Source: Bugulina stolonifera
Taxonomy: Eukaryota > Bryozoa > Gymnolaemata > Cheilostomatida > Bugulidae
Length of the DNA: 64,000 bases
Direction of reading: 5' to 3'
Assembly: GCA_935421135.1 (NCBI GenBank)
Contig: OW285187.1
Location: forward strand, 6,324,001 to 6,388,000
A program made the position numbers and the translations under genes. Of the stretch, positions 41,818 to 55,700 are shown piece by piece; position 1 is the stretch's first letter, and every line of letters starts with the position of its first letter. The notes below the pieces were generated by a model. It was not told the origin of the DNA. It made no database searches and saw nothing but the letters and a program-made list of their open reading frames with translations.

Positions 41818-44800
41818 TTATGCAAGACCAAAACCTTCAGAGTTTTCAATAGCAGTGACAAGTTTAGCACGCAGTTTCTCTTTGGATGAATAATGGACTG
41901 GCAAATCTAGCAGGTTAAAGCAAGTGTGAGCAACTGGCAGGTACTCATCAGATATTCTCATAGGCTGTATCATCATCTACAAGACCAGGGTATATCATGT
42001 AGCATACTCCTCCATTCCCATGTTTCATTACATACACATATATAGTATAGTAGGTGTAGGTTACTATAAAAATGCTAATCTTCTAAAATAGACTGTAGCA
42101 CCTACCTTTAAAACTTTCATTCCCTGGATGGGTATCCTGTCACAGCCAGTCAAGAACCCTTAAAATATTAGAATAAATGAGAGCAGTGAATCCTGTGGAT
42201 GACCTCCATTTACATGTTATCGAACTTTATATGGTCATATCTACATGTACAATTATTATGGACAATAGATCTAAGTTTATAGCTAAGAGAGCAGAAGCTG
42301 TTAATCTTCCTGTATTTACTTGTATAAGTTACTACTTACTGAGGAATTGCTTCTTTTGTACATGAGGTAGCTCATAGAAGACTTCCCAGAAATACTCTAT
42401 TGTCTGGTGATGTCTGTAAAACTCTCCCTTGTACTCACAATTCTACAAGATAATATCAACCCAACAATGTTCGTAGTAAGAAATATACATATAGAATAAC
42501 ATGAAAGTAGATATGTGTACTATTAATACGGCTGTGTACTACTATATGACTGTGTACAACTATACAACTATGTACTGTTATTTGACCATGTACTACTATA
42601 CGACTATGTACTGCTATATAACTGTGTACATGTACTACTATACCACTGTGCACTACTATACCACTGTGTACTACTATATGACTACTATCCAACTGTGTAC
42701 AGCTATACCACTGTGTACTACTATATGACTGTATACTACTATATGACTACGTACTACTATATGACTATGTACTGCTACATGACTGTATACTACTATACGA
42801 CTATGTACTACTATACGACTGTATACTACTATATGACTATGTACCACTATATGACGATGTAGTACAATACCTTCTCAAGCTCCTCCCAGTCATACTCTTC
42901 ATTACCAACAACCATAGATTTCAGCTCCAGCGGATGGAAGAACAACTACAATAAAATTATTCAAATCAGAAACTGAAAGGACAGTACTTTTCACTAGAAT
43001 AACACTAGAATACTATCACATGTATGAGTAGGCATGAACCCATAATGGAAAGATAATTGAATTAGCTTATCTTTTAATACCAAGTATACCATGTACAATG
43101 GTATAGAACAGTTGATCAGGCATTAGTTTTAATGTATAGATTAAGATACTACTGTGGCAGTAAAAGTGAGAGCCGATAAACACATACCAGAACACTGCTA
43201 CCACACACTTTATGAAAGCCGTCATAGAAGGGCTTGAACATCCTCTCTACAGAGTCATTGAATATGTAGGAAATGTATCGGTGCACATAATCGTGTCTAC
43301 AAAATAAATTTGAAACTCGACATGATAATATCATGGACACAGTACTGCATGACCACAGTGTGCTATACACAGTATTGTATGACCACAGACAATGTGCGTA
43401 AAGGGTATTATATGAACACAGACTACGTACATGTGCTATACATGAAGCTTTCAGACTGCCGTTTATACTAACTACTAGCAACTATAGCTGGCACATGTCA
43501 GTTGAGTCTGGTTACCACTCAGGCGGTTTCTGACCGCCGGTTGACCAGTAGAATAAAGCCTGCTGTGTGGAAACCAAAGACACCGCAAGACTGTAAGAGC
43601 CTGTAGGTGACCAGCGGCAAGCTGAAAAATTTTAACTTGTCGGCGGCTTTTCACTGAGTGCAGACTGGGCCTGGAGAATGGATTGATCCGATTGACCCGT
43701 TGAGTGGAAACACCTTCGCCCAGGCCACCTGCAGGTACCCTGCTGTAGTAGCACAGGCTGCCTGGCGGCGAAAGCCTGTGAAGTAGAAACCGTGATACCC
43801 CAGGCTGCCCCCAGGCCACCTGCAGGTGGCCTGGGGGCAGGACCTGCTGAGTGGAAACCAACCTTTAGCAAAGAGGTTCAAAGTTCAGCTTGTTGAACTT
43901 GTTGACCCCTACCGCTCACTGGAGCATGATACTATAGAACATAGTTGTGGTTAGCGTTGGCCGCTCACCTCTAGTAGTTAGTGTAAACGGCAGTCTATCT
44001 CCTGTTGCTGAGCAAGCACAGGTGCAATGTCTTCCCAAATTAACATAAAGGTTATTTATAACAAGAACCTTAGATGGTGATATTAACCACACTTGTAATA
44101 CATGTAGGTTACACACTACCATTATTCAATGTTACAATATTAGCAAAGCAGACCTGGTATCATGGGTAACAGAGATGTTTCTGCCATTGGGGATCAGATC
44201 TCTGGTGACGACCTCATCCAGGAGATTCAGGGTGATTGAGAATGTCAGACAAAACACATCCTCCACATCCTTTTCCTCATAGTCCAGCAGGTCTTGCAGA
44301 CTTCTGTGTGCCAACAGTATGTACAGTGAGTAGCAACATAGTATGTACAGTGACTAACATGTGTACAGTGAGTAGTAACATAGTATGTACAGTGAGTAGT
44401 AACATAGTATGTGCAGTGATCAGCTAATGATCTAAACGCCAACAGGAAATGAGTGATTTAATAGATTCTTACTTTCCAAGTTGAGGGTCGAGTTCCCTCA
44501 AGTCATCCAGATTGACGTCTTCATCTAGCAGTTTCTTGTAGAGAGCGAGAGGGAATGGAAGATCTATAATAGTGCCATTGTAGATAGCCAAACCACAGAG
44601 CAGACCTATCAGATGAAACATGGCCATGTCATCCTCAAATGTAGCAGCATTAAACCATAGTAAACGAGACTCATCGTAATGCTGAAACATGCCATACTTG
44701 ACGTCTAGCACCTCTCTTATTAGCAATAGAAAGAACTCCTTTTTCACACCTCCCTCATCCACTCCTTCTTCGTTCTTAAAGTGCACCTATTGATTCGATG

Positions 44801-47800
44801 AAAATAATATAATGGCAATAAAATGCGAGTCACTACTTTGATATTTTATGTCTACTGTACATAATTCATCTGCTGCTGCTATAAACATACTTTGAGAGGT
44901 TTCTTCAGGTCAGCGCTGCCGTGACTGGCTAGAGAGGTGAGGGTGTCGTGGACCAAGTTATCCCTAGACACAGTGATCACCAGACATGGGTGGACAGGGT
45001 CAATCTCAGATGACGAGAGGATATTCATCAGATTTACTCTGTGAGCCTGATCAATGGCATTCTGTAAGATACATGACATCATACAAATCAGTGTACTACC
45101 CAATATATATGTGACAGATTACATGTTTATGAGGTCATCATTATTCATACAGCTTCCTATTCGACGACATTTATGCTTGGAGTATTAAATATCAGACTGA
45201 CCTCCATTTGGATGAGTGCATCAGCGTGGAGTAACATTGTCTTGGCCAGAGCATCAAACACAAAAGGATAAGCACAGAACGTGAGTAGAGGCTGACCGTG
45301 TGCACTCTGCAATAAATATACTTAAGTTATCTTTGAGCATTAGCTACATCCACACCTTCAGATGTATATGTTATATTAATCTATCTAATAAATACAGAAG
45401 AAGTAGGAAGTTATATAATACAATACTGCTATGTAATACTACTGAATTGCACACTGCAAGCATACCTACATGTACATGTAGTTACTAGATACACATTTCA
45501 TAGAGGTTACTCACATTGGTGGCATCTTAGTTAGCAGTTGGAAGCACACAGAGCTTAACTAAACTAATAGATGAAGAGCTTGATTGCCCAGGTTAGAAGA
45601 ATAAAGTCGATACACGGAAACACAATACCCCTGACATTACAAAGCAAACACAATACCCCTGACATTACAGAGCACATACAAAACTACTCACGGTGGGTGA
45701 ATTCTTGATCCAATTGAGATAGTCATTCCTGATGTCCACTTTGTCAGCAATTTCTGGTACATAGAAATCCATACAAGATATTTTCCGATCCTCGGAATTT
45801 TTCTCGTTGATCTGCAAGCATCATAAACTGATATAACATAATGTCTGCATCACCAGTTGATTAACAGACATATTAAATATTAGCCCTTCTTAAAACCATC
45901 AGTATTACAGATGTGCTTACTCGATACAATTTCTGCATAACGTCAAGACTGATCTGGATGCCTCTATGTCGAACAAGCACTTCGTAGTCTGTGGTGGCAG
46001 GATTCATTGATAGAATATGGCTGACTATGTTCTTGAATGTGAAAAGGTAGTACCTGAAGTGTCTAGTGGGAATACGTAGGAGCCAATTGTCTGCAACATA
46101 CATGTAAAAGTTGCATTCATACCCAAAACTGTATATCCATATACAACCAACATTAGATAGTAAACACCTTATCATCTCGGAGTATTCAAGATTTATCTAA
46201 CTACATACTAACCGAGAGTGTAGATTCATAGATTGAGTATTACACCCTAACACTTACATGTATATATACGGTATACGTATACTGTATACTTACCTATGAC
46301 TTTAGCACCACTAGCATCCATTTTAGTGAGAGCATGAGCATAAACATTTTGTATAGTAGAGCAGTTGCTTGGATCAGTAAACAATGGTAAAAATGGCAAT
46401 ATTAAAAATATTCTGAGAGACTCCACATCTGGAATCTTTCCGATAAGACTAGATAGTAGATGATGCTCTACGGAACTCTCAATCTGCAAGAGAAGGCAAT
46501 ACCACACAATATATCAATATTAACATTAATAGCGTGCTTGCATTAACTCGCATTCAGTAGTTTTACACAATATTAATATTTAAGAAGTTGCCTTCCCTCA
46601 GTATATAATACTGACGTATTAGAGTAAGAAGGCGGTAACATATAATAGAGAGCATTGAGAAGTAAGAAGATATAGCACTACCTACCACACTTTTTGTTAC
46701 TTTATTCGGACAGTTGGCCAATCTGGAAAGCTGCTCTTTAGCGAAATCGAGGTTGATGCCGTGATTTGTTGAGCTACACCAAGAATCGTTTTCATTGTCC
46801 CTGTATATACAATATGAATATATGTCTATTAGCATTACGAACTGCTGTTGGGATATGTACATACATTGCTATATAATTCATATGTGTTATCATGTATAAC
46901 AATATAATCAGTCCCCAAGTGCAAGCAGTACAGGGCTCCTCTCAACCATCATACAACCAAATACTCACTGTTTTAGAAAAGCACCATTCCATATAGAAGT
47001 GTGGGAGAAGAGGTCATTTAGCATACTAAAACAAACAGAAATATCGTACATGACACAATCAATACATGTAGAAACATTGCACTATGTAATAATATGTATA
47101 ATAGGTAGTTATGTAAACACAGAGCAATGAGTAATGCTCACCATGATATCTCTGGGTTTGACTTGTCATCAAAATATGTTGAGGTAATGATTCTAGTTAT
47201 AACTTCAGCGTCTAGCTGTGTTTGACGAGACACGATCAATCTTTGGTCTATCAAAGGACTAAGTACAGACTCCTGTTAGATATAAACATAATATTCTACA
47301 TTGATGTATTTTTAGCAAGGAAACTATTAAAAAATACATCAATATATAAAAATGGCCAAACCTCCTAATATTCTACATGTATTTACTTGAATCTGAGGGA
47401 TAGAATCGAGTCACTATGTGTAATAATAGAACATGGTTCAAATCATAAGTACAGCATGAAAATAAGGTCAATGTAACCATGGAATTTACACATAGTTCTT
47501 CGTCTGGTTTTCTTGAGCTCACAGACTAATATCACCACGAAACTAAACCTAACATAATATACCTGTGGTTATAAAGGTTTCACATATAGAACATAACTCC
47601 TACCTTGTCTTCAACATAAACTAGGCTGCTGTTACCACCGGCACTGACTAGTTTAACACAGTGTGTAGCCAAGGGATTCGTTCCATTCATCCACCAGGGA
47701 CCTTTAATGTTGCATGGAGTGAGCCGTTTTGTGGAGTCCGAGAGCCCTAACTGTCCATAGGCACCAAGCCCAAATGAATAAACTCTACCACTTGATGGAA

Positions 47801-50800
47801 CTAAAGCTATAGTATGAAACCTACAAGATATACACAAAAAATTGGTACACACAGAAGTATTAAGTCAGTGCTGCATGCAAACCAATGGACTTTCACCAGC
47901 ATTACATTGAAATGTCCTTAGTGATAGTAGTTGGGCACGATGTCCTTGCATTTAACAGTATAAGTAAGGTGAAAATTTAGAAATGGTCAAATTTGGTTAT
48001 GCTAAATTTTATTTCAAGCGATCTAGTAGTACATGACAAGATGTAGCATACACATGTACATGTAACAAATAATATAAAACTGTCAATGGTAACACTAATA
48101 TGACCACCGCCATAACTACTACCACCTCACCATAACTATTGAAGCAACAGACAATACAGACAATATGAATGTCTGATTCTAGTGAGAGAAATAAAGCACA
48201 CTCACCTGCCACAGGAGATTTGTGTAACAGTGGAGCCCATCAACTCCTGTATCTTCTTAGGTAAGGTTTCATCTTGTGTGATATTGTGTCCAAGCTGTCC
48301 ATGTCCTCCAGCTCCAAATGTGAACACCCCGCCATCCTATAATACATGTCATACTATGCATCAAATACTAGTAGCCACATGTAATGTACCAAAATCTGTC
48401 TTGTGACATGTTTAACATCACTCCATGTTATTCGATACAGCATTGGAAAGGCCTTTCAAAAAGTTAAGTCATTGATTATAAACATGTGGGTAACAGCTGT
48501 GTATATTACATGTATGTCTGATTATATATAACACATACCTTAGTTAGGACAGCGGTATGGTTTTGTCCACAGGCGATATGCTTTACTCTTTGCTGCCGAA
48601 GTGCTCGGCAGCAAAGAGGAAATGGTTGGTTGTCAGTGTTACCAAGTCCGAGTTGTCCATTACTAAAACAATACAATCAAATCACTATCATGACATGTAA
48701 TGGAAGGAAACGCGGTGATGTGTAGTTGTAGGACTAACCTCACAGATCCTGTTTTTAATTGCTTTTTTTCAAGGGTTCATTATCTCCATGGACATGCATC
48801 TAATATACAAGCAAGGTGCCCCAAGAATACCACATATTCAACATGTACTTGTACATATATATAAAAATAAAATTAACAAGGATAGTTGCATAGTTACCTA
48901 TTTGAACCCCAACCAAATAACGCTCCAGATATGGTCAATGCGAATGAATGGAAACTACCGGCATACACTTTTACAAAGTGGAGACTCCTTATTGAGGCTA
49001 CAGCCCGAGGTAGTGATATTTTGATATCTCCTCGTCCATGACCCAGTTGCCCATGTTGATTTGAGCCCCATGTGTAAATGGCGCCATCTGATAAAATAAC
49101 AACAGTAAATTATAACATTCACAATACAATGAGGTAATACCATTGCAAATCTCAGGCAAAAATGCCACAAAAATAAAACACGCTCTGGGTGTCTCCACAA
49201 TATAAATTGTACAGTGTAGAAGCTGACAATGGACAACAAACGTACCGCTAGCTAAGGCCACACAGTGATGTTCCCCACATGCTACTTGAGTAATCCTGTG
49301 GTATCCAGGAAATTCGACGGGCCTAATAATGTACAATAGACAAATAATACATATACTCTAGGAAAATATACAGCAAGCAAGTTCACAGCGCAGCTGAAGC
49401 TAAGACACTGCAATTCAAATTGTTTTCTATATGATAAACATGTAATTTGACTTGATTCGTCTTCTCTTGTAATTGGACCTAAATGAGGCACCAGTCTGCA
49501 AGCCTGTATTTTGATTTTGCAGCAGTAGACCTACATATGAATGTGAAGACGTCTGTTATTTGTATAATTTACAAAAAAGACACCAACACTTTCTACCTTA
49601 CAAATTAATTACAAATTTCTAGGTTTAAACTTACATGTAATTGCATCATTTTGATTTATATAAGAATTGTGGTTTGGCATTTTGAATTGATATGATTTCT
49701 CTCTGGATTTTCCTAAACTATGGTTCTCAGTTAACCTAGACAAGAGAGACCAACTGCGATAGATATCAGCATCAACAGCATACTATATTCCCATGCCATA
49801 TGCCTTAGAGCAGAACAGCATTTACTAGATTTACCTAGGCAACCCAGCAGAATGTGATGCTGACCGTCCCAACTGACCATGCTGGTTGTCACCCCAACTA
49901 TATAAGGTACCAGTAGAGGTCAAAGCAAGACTGTGGTTTTCCCCTACAGCCACACTGATTACGTACTCTCGTAAGAACCCTTCCACCAGACCTGCAGTTA
50001 GGAAATGGTTCATAGATAAACATTCCATCAATTACTGTCTAACGTTGCTATAATACAGCATCGATGAAAAGAATGAAATATGAACAACAAAATAATTATC
50101 ATAATAATAACAAGAACCAATGTGAATTATTTGTACTTAGTTGGATGCCATAACCAGAGTTCCCTCACATGGCACTAGCAAGACAAGACATGTCAATGTC
50201 ACCTAAGGTGACACTAGTGATCACCTGTAGGAGATTCAGTGTTGTTCCTCCCAAGCTGTCCGTGATCATTGCAACCAAAACTTATCAATCCAATATTTGT
50301 TACAATCAAACTGTGTCTAGAGCCAATAGCTACATCAGATAAGATGTATCCGTTGAAAGTTTCAAGCAGATTTGGTTCAACAAAACATCCATCAACACCA
50401 GGATCTGAAACATTTGGTAGCTTTGGTTAAAAACTCACCGATTTATACTCCTCAGCGTGACCAGCCCCTAGCAGCTCTCACTGCCAGGTGCCAGTGCTGG
50501 CCAACTCCCCGTGAGAAAGGCCCAGATAACATGGCCTTTTTTGGCAGGGGTAGAGGAGTTGCCTTGAAGCCATGCTGGCTTGCATGACCCCAAGGACTTT
50601 AATATGGGGCACAGGAGCAATTGTGGCTGGATGCTCTTCCTAACACCACCGTGGCCGGGATTTGAACCTGGAACCTGCAGCATGAAAGCTCAGCATTCTA
50701 ACCCCTAAGCCATGGCTGCTCCCCTACATTACTTTAGCAAGACATAAAAATAGGCCTACATGTAAACCATACCTATGGGCTAATAAAAATAAATTCAACA

Positions 50801-50920
50801 CTCACCAACTCCCAGTTGAAAATTTCCTGCTTGTCCCCAACCAAATGACTGGCATGTAACTTTGCCAGAACTTTCCATTGCACGAGCACTGTTGTCACCG
50901 CCGGGGTGAAATGCAGCCAT
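41818..50920 (-). CDS. HERC4: Small HERC E3 ubiquitin ligase, HERC4/HERC3-like (complete, 23 exons, 1,070 aa)
   Basis: HECT-type ubiquitin ligase: an N-terminal RCC1 propeller, a linker and a C-terminal HECT domain that forms a ubiquitin thioester. Exons in transcript order: 50920-50806, 50404-50225, 49991-49835, 49322-49246, 49087-48898, 48662-48539, 48336-48206, 47820-47604, 47272-47142, 47025-46969, 46800-46686, 46483-46294, 46090-45921, 45811-45692, 45306-45202, 45061-44891, 44786-44473, 44303-44154, 43296-43188, 42945-42871, 42442-42340, 42158-42106, 41976-41818. All phases close (3,213 nt); human HERC4 is 1,057 aa. RCC1 repeats: [103 protein letters not shown], and [12 protein letters not shown] with the catalytic Cys near residue 1037. 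HERC4 is the best match from memory, but the HERC3/HERC4 split may postdate this lineage. The start is the first in-frame ATG giving the RCC1 fold. Confidence 0.95.
42516..42862. repeat. Degenerate tandem array of tactactatatgactgtg-like units
   Basis: About 20 imperfect 16-18-bp units alternating actgtgtac and tactatatgac. It occupies the HERC intron between exons 42945-42871 and 42442-42340. Open frames through it are artefacts. Confidence 0.8.
43453..43996. mobile_element. 544-bp TIR element (unclassified MITE) in a HERC intron
   Basis: The left end (43453-43478) starts AGACTGCCGTTTATACTA and the right end (43971-43996) is its inverse over 26 bp with one mismatch. The interior is GC-richer than its surroundings, carries several copies of a gtggaaacc motif and holds the 36-bp palindrome at 43805-43840. 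No clean target duplication is visible, so the superfamily is open. It lies in the intron between HERC exons 44303-44154 and 43296-43188. Confidence 0.72.
44313..44422. repeat. ~26-bp tandem repeat, 3-4 copies
   Basis: Copies of agtatgtacagtgagtag plus taacat in the HERC intron just upstream (minus strand) of exon 44303-44154. Confidence 0.75.
50440..50724 (-). mobile_element. tRNA-derived SINE in a HERC intron
   Basis: Read on the minus strand from 50724, the sequence has a pol III A box, TGGCTTAGGGG (50712-50702), and a B box, GGTTCAAATCC (50668-50658), spaced as in a tRNA. A non-tRNA body follows with GGAAGAGCATCCAGCC, a core-like stretch reminiscent of other animal SINEs. The 3' end near 50440 and the target duplication could not be fixed. 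It sits between HERC exons 50920-50806 and 50404-50225, in the same orientation as the host gene. Confidence 0.78.
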
Positions 50921-52702
50921 ACATCCACATAGGGCTACAGAACCTAGATGGCTATAACAGTTTACAAGAGTAAAACAGCATATACTAGAAGTGATCACCT
51001 GAATAAAACACTAGAAATATATAAGTGCATAGAAAAATGTGAGATGACAGCTTTGCTTTTAGAAGAGCACCACTAAACTACTGAAGTTCTCTGTAACATG
51101 GCGAAAATCAATCTGCAAATGAATCAAACGTGCTTTTATGGGAAGAATTACAAAGTTGTGTATTTAGTTCTATCCTTAAAATTCGATATTAAATTTTACA
51201 AATAATCAATTCAGCAGCAGATGGCCAATAATGGGTTTTTTTCTTTAAAAAGCATGTAGTAAAATATACTATATGAATAATTTAATAAATATTATGGTAC
51301 TATTAGTACTATCAATTATAATAATTATTATAAAATTATTATTTACATGTTTGTAAGCTATTTACAAATTAAAAATTTCTATAATTATAATATAATTCAA
51401 ATTTTAATATATATTGTACATGTATACATAATATTAATTAATAATTATATAATGAAATTATAATATAATAATAACATAATTATAAATACAAGTAATAATA
51501 ATTACATTTATATTAATATAATATTTAATATATATTAATCATTTAATGTACAATAATTTAATTTAATTATTATTAGAATTGATAATATTATTACATAGAT
51601 ATATTTATATAGAATTATTTACCACGATTTACAAAATATTTTACCCGGGTGCAAAGCAGAATAATCTACCGTGGAGTATTGTGCTTAAGGAAATTCTAAA
51701 AGCACTAGAAACTGCAAGAAGAAACCCAGCTAAGGTATTTCGGGTGTATGTGAACTCGTGCCAGTAGCAGCTCGTTCCTCTGTCAACTAGTGCCACTACG
51801 CACTCGCGCCAGTGCCAACTGGTGCTACCACTAACTCGTGCCACTTCTAGCTGGTGATAACGTCAACTGGTGCTACTGTCAACTGGTTCCACTTTCTATT
51901 CATAGTATTGGTGAGTGGTGTCAGGCTATTGTACATGTAAGTGTAAATTGTGAGTATACATGTAGGCATAGATTTTTTATAAATATAAAGTAAGACAGTG
52001 TTATATTCCATAGTATAAAGTGTAAATCACTGGTATTTACACCTCACATCAAGAAAATCATGCAAAGAAGTTGTCCTCTCTCAGTTTTTAAAACGGAGAA
52101 GACAATTTCTCATAATATTCCATAGTTGGTTTTTAACCCATGAGGTAAACATCATAATAATTATGAATTATGATGTTAGCCTTTCTCTGGTCTCTGCTTA
52201 ACAGCATTTGCAAAAGTGTAGAATTGACCAGAAAAACTAATAAATCGATTGTATGATGAAAGTAGATCCATATTGACCCCATGAATAGCTGAAAAAACTG
52301 CAGAAAAATTCACATTTAACAACATGAACAAAATGTGTGCTGTTACAGAATTTTATATGTTTCTGCCTAAGCTCTATGAATTTAAAGTTTGTCTTGCAAT
52401 AGTCGTAGCATCATCAATATACATGTACATGTGGTTAGTGGTGGCTAATAACTTTTCCAACTCATCTTATCCAAAGCCATGTCCTATATCAGTGATAACC
52501 GTCACAGTTATTCGAATGAATGAGAGTATTATACACTATCAAACTGTGTTTGTTACAGTTGACTTATTTCTATTTTATTGGTCACATTTTACCATACATG
52601 GATTCGACAATGTGTAATTACTGAGCTTAAATTAATAATTATGCAATATTCAAAACACGCCTTTTTAAAAGGAAGCAGCTGGGAAAGGATAAAAAATATA
52701 AA
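50921..52702. other. Interval between HERC (5' side) and the MULE-derived gene (3' side)
   Basis: It should contain the HERC promoter and the 3' end of the MULE-derived gene. The stretch 51240-51640 is extremely A/T-rich with simple-sequence character. A 16-bp degenerate repeat lies at 51750-51893. A short frame at about 51650-51770 (LPWSIVLKEILKALETARRN, plus strand) looks protein-like but I do not recognise it and see no flanking exon. Confidence 0.5.
51750..51893. repeat. 16-bp degenerate tandem repeat
   Basis: Units such as gtgctactgtcaactg, gtgataacgtcaactg and gtgccactacgcactc follow each other every 16 bp. It is GC-richer than the flanking AT-rich DNA. Confidence 0.75.
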
Positions 52703-55700
52703 TTACTCTCCATCATATTGTATTAAGTTTGGTCTGTTAATTTTTGAGGCTAACCTCAATAACTTACTCGTAGAAATTTGGTTCAAAATATATCTCTCCC
52801 AAAGTAAGAAAATCTGGCTCTGAGCTAATTTAGCATGCTTTTTTTGTCTCTTTTTTAGTTTCCCATTAGACAGCAGTTTCATTCTAGTTTGTAGCAGCTT
52901 AACTTCTTGGTGAAGGTGCGACACCAAGACATAAAACGGTGGAGCGGTCTCATTACATATGGAGTTTAGCCGTCGATGCCATCCTTCTACATCATTATTT
53001 GTGCGAAAGGCTCTTTGGAAAACACTCCATGTTTGCGGGCACCACATACTATCTGGCACCATCCACGTACTTCTCAGATATTGGCATAGCTCTTCCAATT
53101 TCTCAGAAGTAGCTCAGTGAGAAAGTATCTCAAAAGCGGCTGAAATTTGTTCATGTGGTAAGAAGGGCAATGCCATTAACATTTTTATATATTCATATAT
53201 TGCTTCTTTCTTGTAGTACATAGAAGCTAGTCCAAGTTCTGATACTTTCCTCCACACAGCTTGGGCCCAGTGAAATGCGCAACCATGTATTGCCGCAGTT
53301 GGAAATACCCTACTTAATGCTTTCCACATCCCTAGAACGAAAACATGACATATAACATAATAATACTCAACATACAAGTGCACTTAATATAATGTTAAAC
53401 ATACATCAATATATTATTTTTATACTATCAGAGACTGACATTGAGACAGTCATGGCTTATTGTTATGAAATAAAAGCACAACATCAATCTCATATGTAAA
53501 ATAAAATATATATTATGCACATACATGTAATATGCAATGGTCAACACTTTCTGGCCTATTAGTTGTAATGTGTACCATGATATAATGGCACTTTTTTATA
53601 GCATTATTTGCTCTTCAAGTTTCACATAATATCGAAGTGAGGCGTACCAGCTTATAATATATATGTATTATAATATATATGTATTACTATACCTTTCTCA
53701 AAATCAGCAACAACACTTTCCACAATGTTAGGGGAGGGTACTAGCTCCATCAGCTCTTTAAGAACCTGCAACACATGTACATGTATATGCACATAGAGTA
53801 ATACGGCTGGTCAATGCATATGTTATATAAAATAATTAATATACTGCCTAAACAATCATCAGCTAGTACTGTACAGTGTCCATAAATATACATACTTTCT
53901 TTATGACTAAACTTATACTCTTGAAATAAGTTTAGGCATCCAACCACTCTTATACCCGTACAAAAAACACAGTGTCAATTACTGAGCTGATTGTACCATA
54001 CTCACCGCCTCATAGTCCTTAGCTCGCCTTCGAGACATCATGACGAATACCAAGGGTATCTGCTTCGTGTAGGTGTCATGCTTCACGTAGCAGTGAATGG
54101 AGAATAATTGCTTGAATGGTTCTCTAACTACCTTGAAGGTGCCATCCATATACCACTCCTTTGCCTGGCTTAAGAGTGTTAAAGTATCTCTTGTTGCGAA
54201 CAGAAGATGTCTTTGACTATTGGCTACTACATCTCTCTGCAGAAAGCCTGGGTATATGTGGTCATATGATATCTGTTAAAAGGATTGGATGCTTAGTGTA
54301 ATACATGTAGAGTCATATATGTACTTTAGTGTAATACATGTAGAGTCATATATGTACTTTAGTGTAATACATGTAGAGTCATATATGTACTTTAGTGTAA
54401 TACATGTAGAGTCATATATGTACTTTAGTGTAATACATGTAGAGTCATATATGTACTTTAGTGTAATACATGTAGAGTCATATATGTACTTTAGTGTAAT
54501 ACATGTAGAGTCATATATGTACTTTAGTGTACTATAGCACTATAATATGGGTTACATTTACAACAGAAGTATACATGTAGGTGAGAAATTAGCGTTGACT
54601 TATTATCATCATTTTATCATCCAGGTTCTTGCAATCTGTAAAGTACTTCCATAATTGAATTTTTCATCTCACCTCAAAATCTAAATCTTTGGGTTCCTCG
54701 GGTCGTAAGCGCTGCCTTCTTCTGCTTGCCATCCTTGAGAGTAGTGGCAAACTAGGGATACCCTCAATTGTTGGATCAGGTTCAGCGTCACCCAAAACAT
54801 TGTACTGTACTTCTTGTGCAATGACTCCTGAACTTTTGAAAACATTCTCCTCGGCTTGGTGCTTGCACTGTCCAAACATTCAGAAAAATTGCAAAAAGTT
54901 ATCTTTTGTATACAGAATTTACGATGACAAGATATTGACATTCAACACTGAAGTCATACAATGCAATATATATTTGATAAGATTATAAATACATAGCCCA
55001 GATATTTTGCTGAGTGTTTCAATTTACCTGGCTCTTCATTTTCATTCCAAGATCAAGTCCTGGCTTGCCAGGGTGGTTGTGATTTACAGTTCGACAGAAT
55101 CCGTTAGTAGTTTGTTTTACTTTTGCCCCACACTTTCGATTGCTACATTGCCAGGCTATTACGGTCACTCCTTTCCTTTTTACAGTATAACTGTGGCCAT
55201 CATTGGTCACCAAGAGAGGACACATACGTTGACTCCCCTTAGGCAGAATTGCAAACTGGAGTACATGTGGTTCAGAAACTGCATCAACTGGATCACTGTG
55301 TTGGACCCTGGAGATGGAATATATAGTTATAGTGTATGTAAAATTAGTTAGTTGAAAATAATTTTTCTGATAAATAAAATTAGTAGCAGTGGTTGGAGGT
55401 GACCCCTGGTAAATAATTTTTTGAATGACAGGATAAGATCTACTTATTAGGCTTGACTCTAAAGTCAAATTCTCACCCATTCTTAGTGAGCAGGAATATA
55501 TAGAGGATCTTTTAGGCAAGGGATGAAAAATATTTATTAAAAGTACAGTTTATGTGTAACTATAAGAAGTATATTATGTACTCTGTTTATGTATTCATGC
55601 TGAACAATAATGATAATGTTGTAGTACACAGTACTGCACTGTGAGGAAAATACTTACTCGACTGCATCAACAGGTACAGGAATAGTATAGGATCTGTCAA

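Noticed and set aside
43475..43881. Overlapping minus-strand ORFs of 76-128 aa
   Set aside because: They fall inside the GC-rich TIR element, overlap in different frames and show no domain; low stop density follows from base composition.
50372..50587. Plus-strand ORF of 71 aa
   Set aside because: It overlaps a HERC exon on the opposite strand and the SINE, with no family features.
53114..53116. TGA in the MULE-derived gene read as selenocysteine
   Set aside because: Transposases are not known selenoproteins, the position is not next to a redox Cys motif, and I could not identify a SECIS element by eye.
54289..54537. ORF of seven identical 11-residue repeats
   Set aside because: The 33-bp minisatellite is divisible by three, so any open frame repeats. 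It lies inside an intron of the minus-strand gene.
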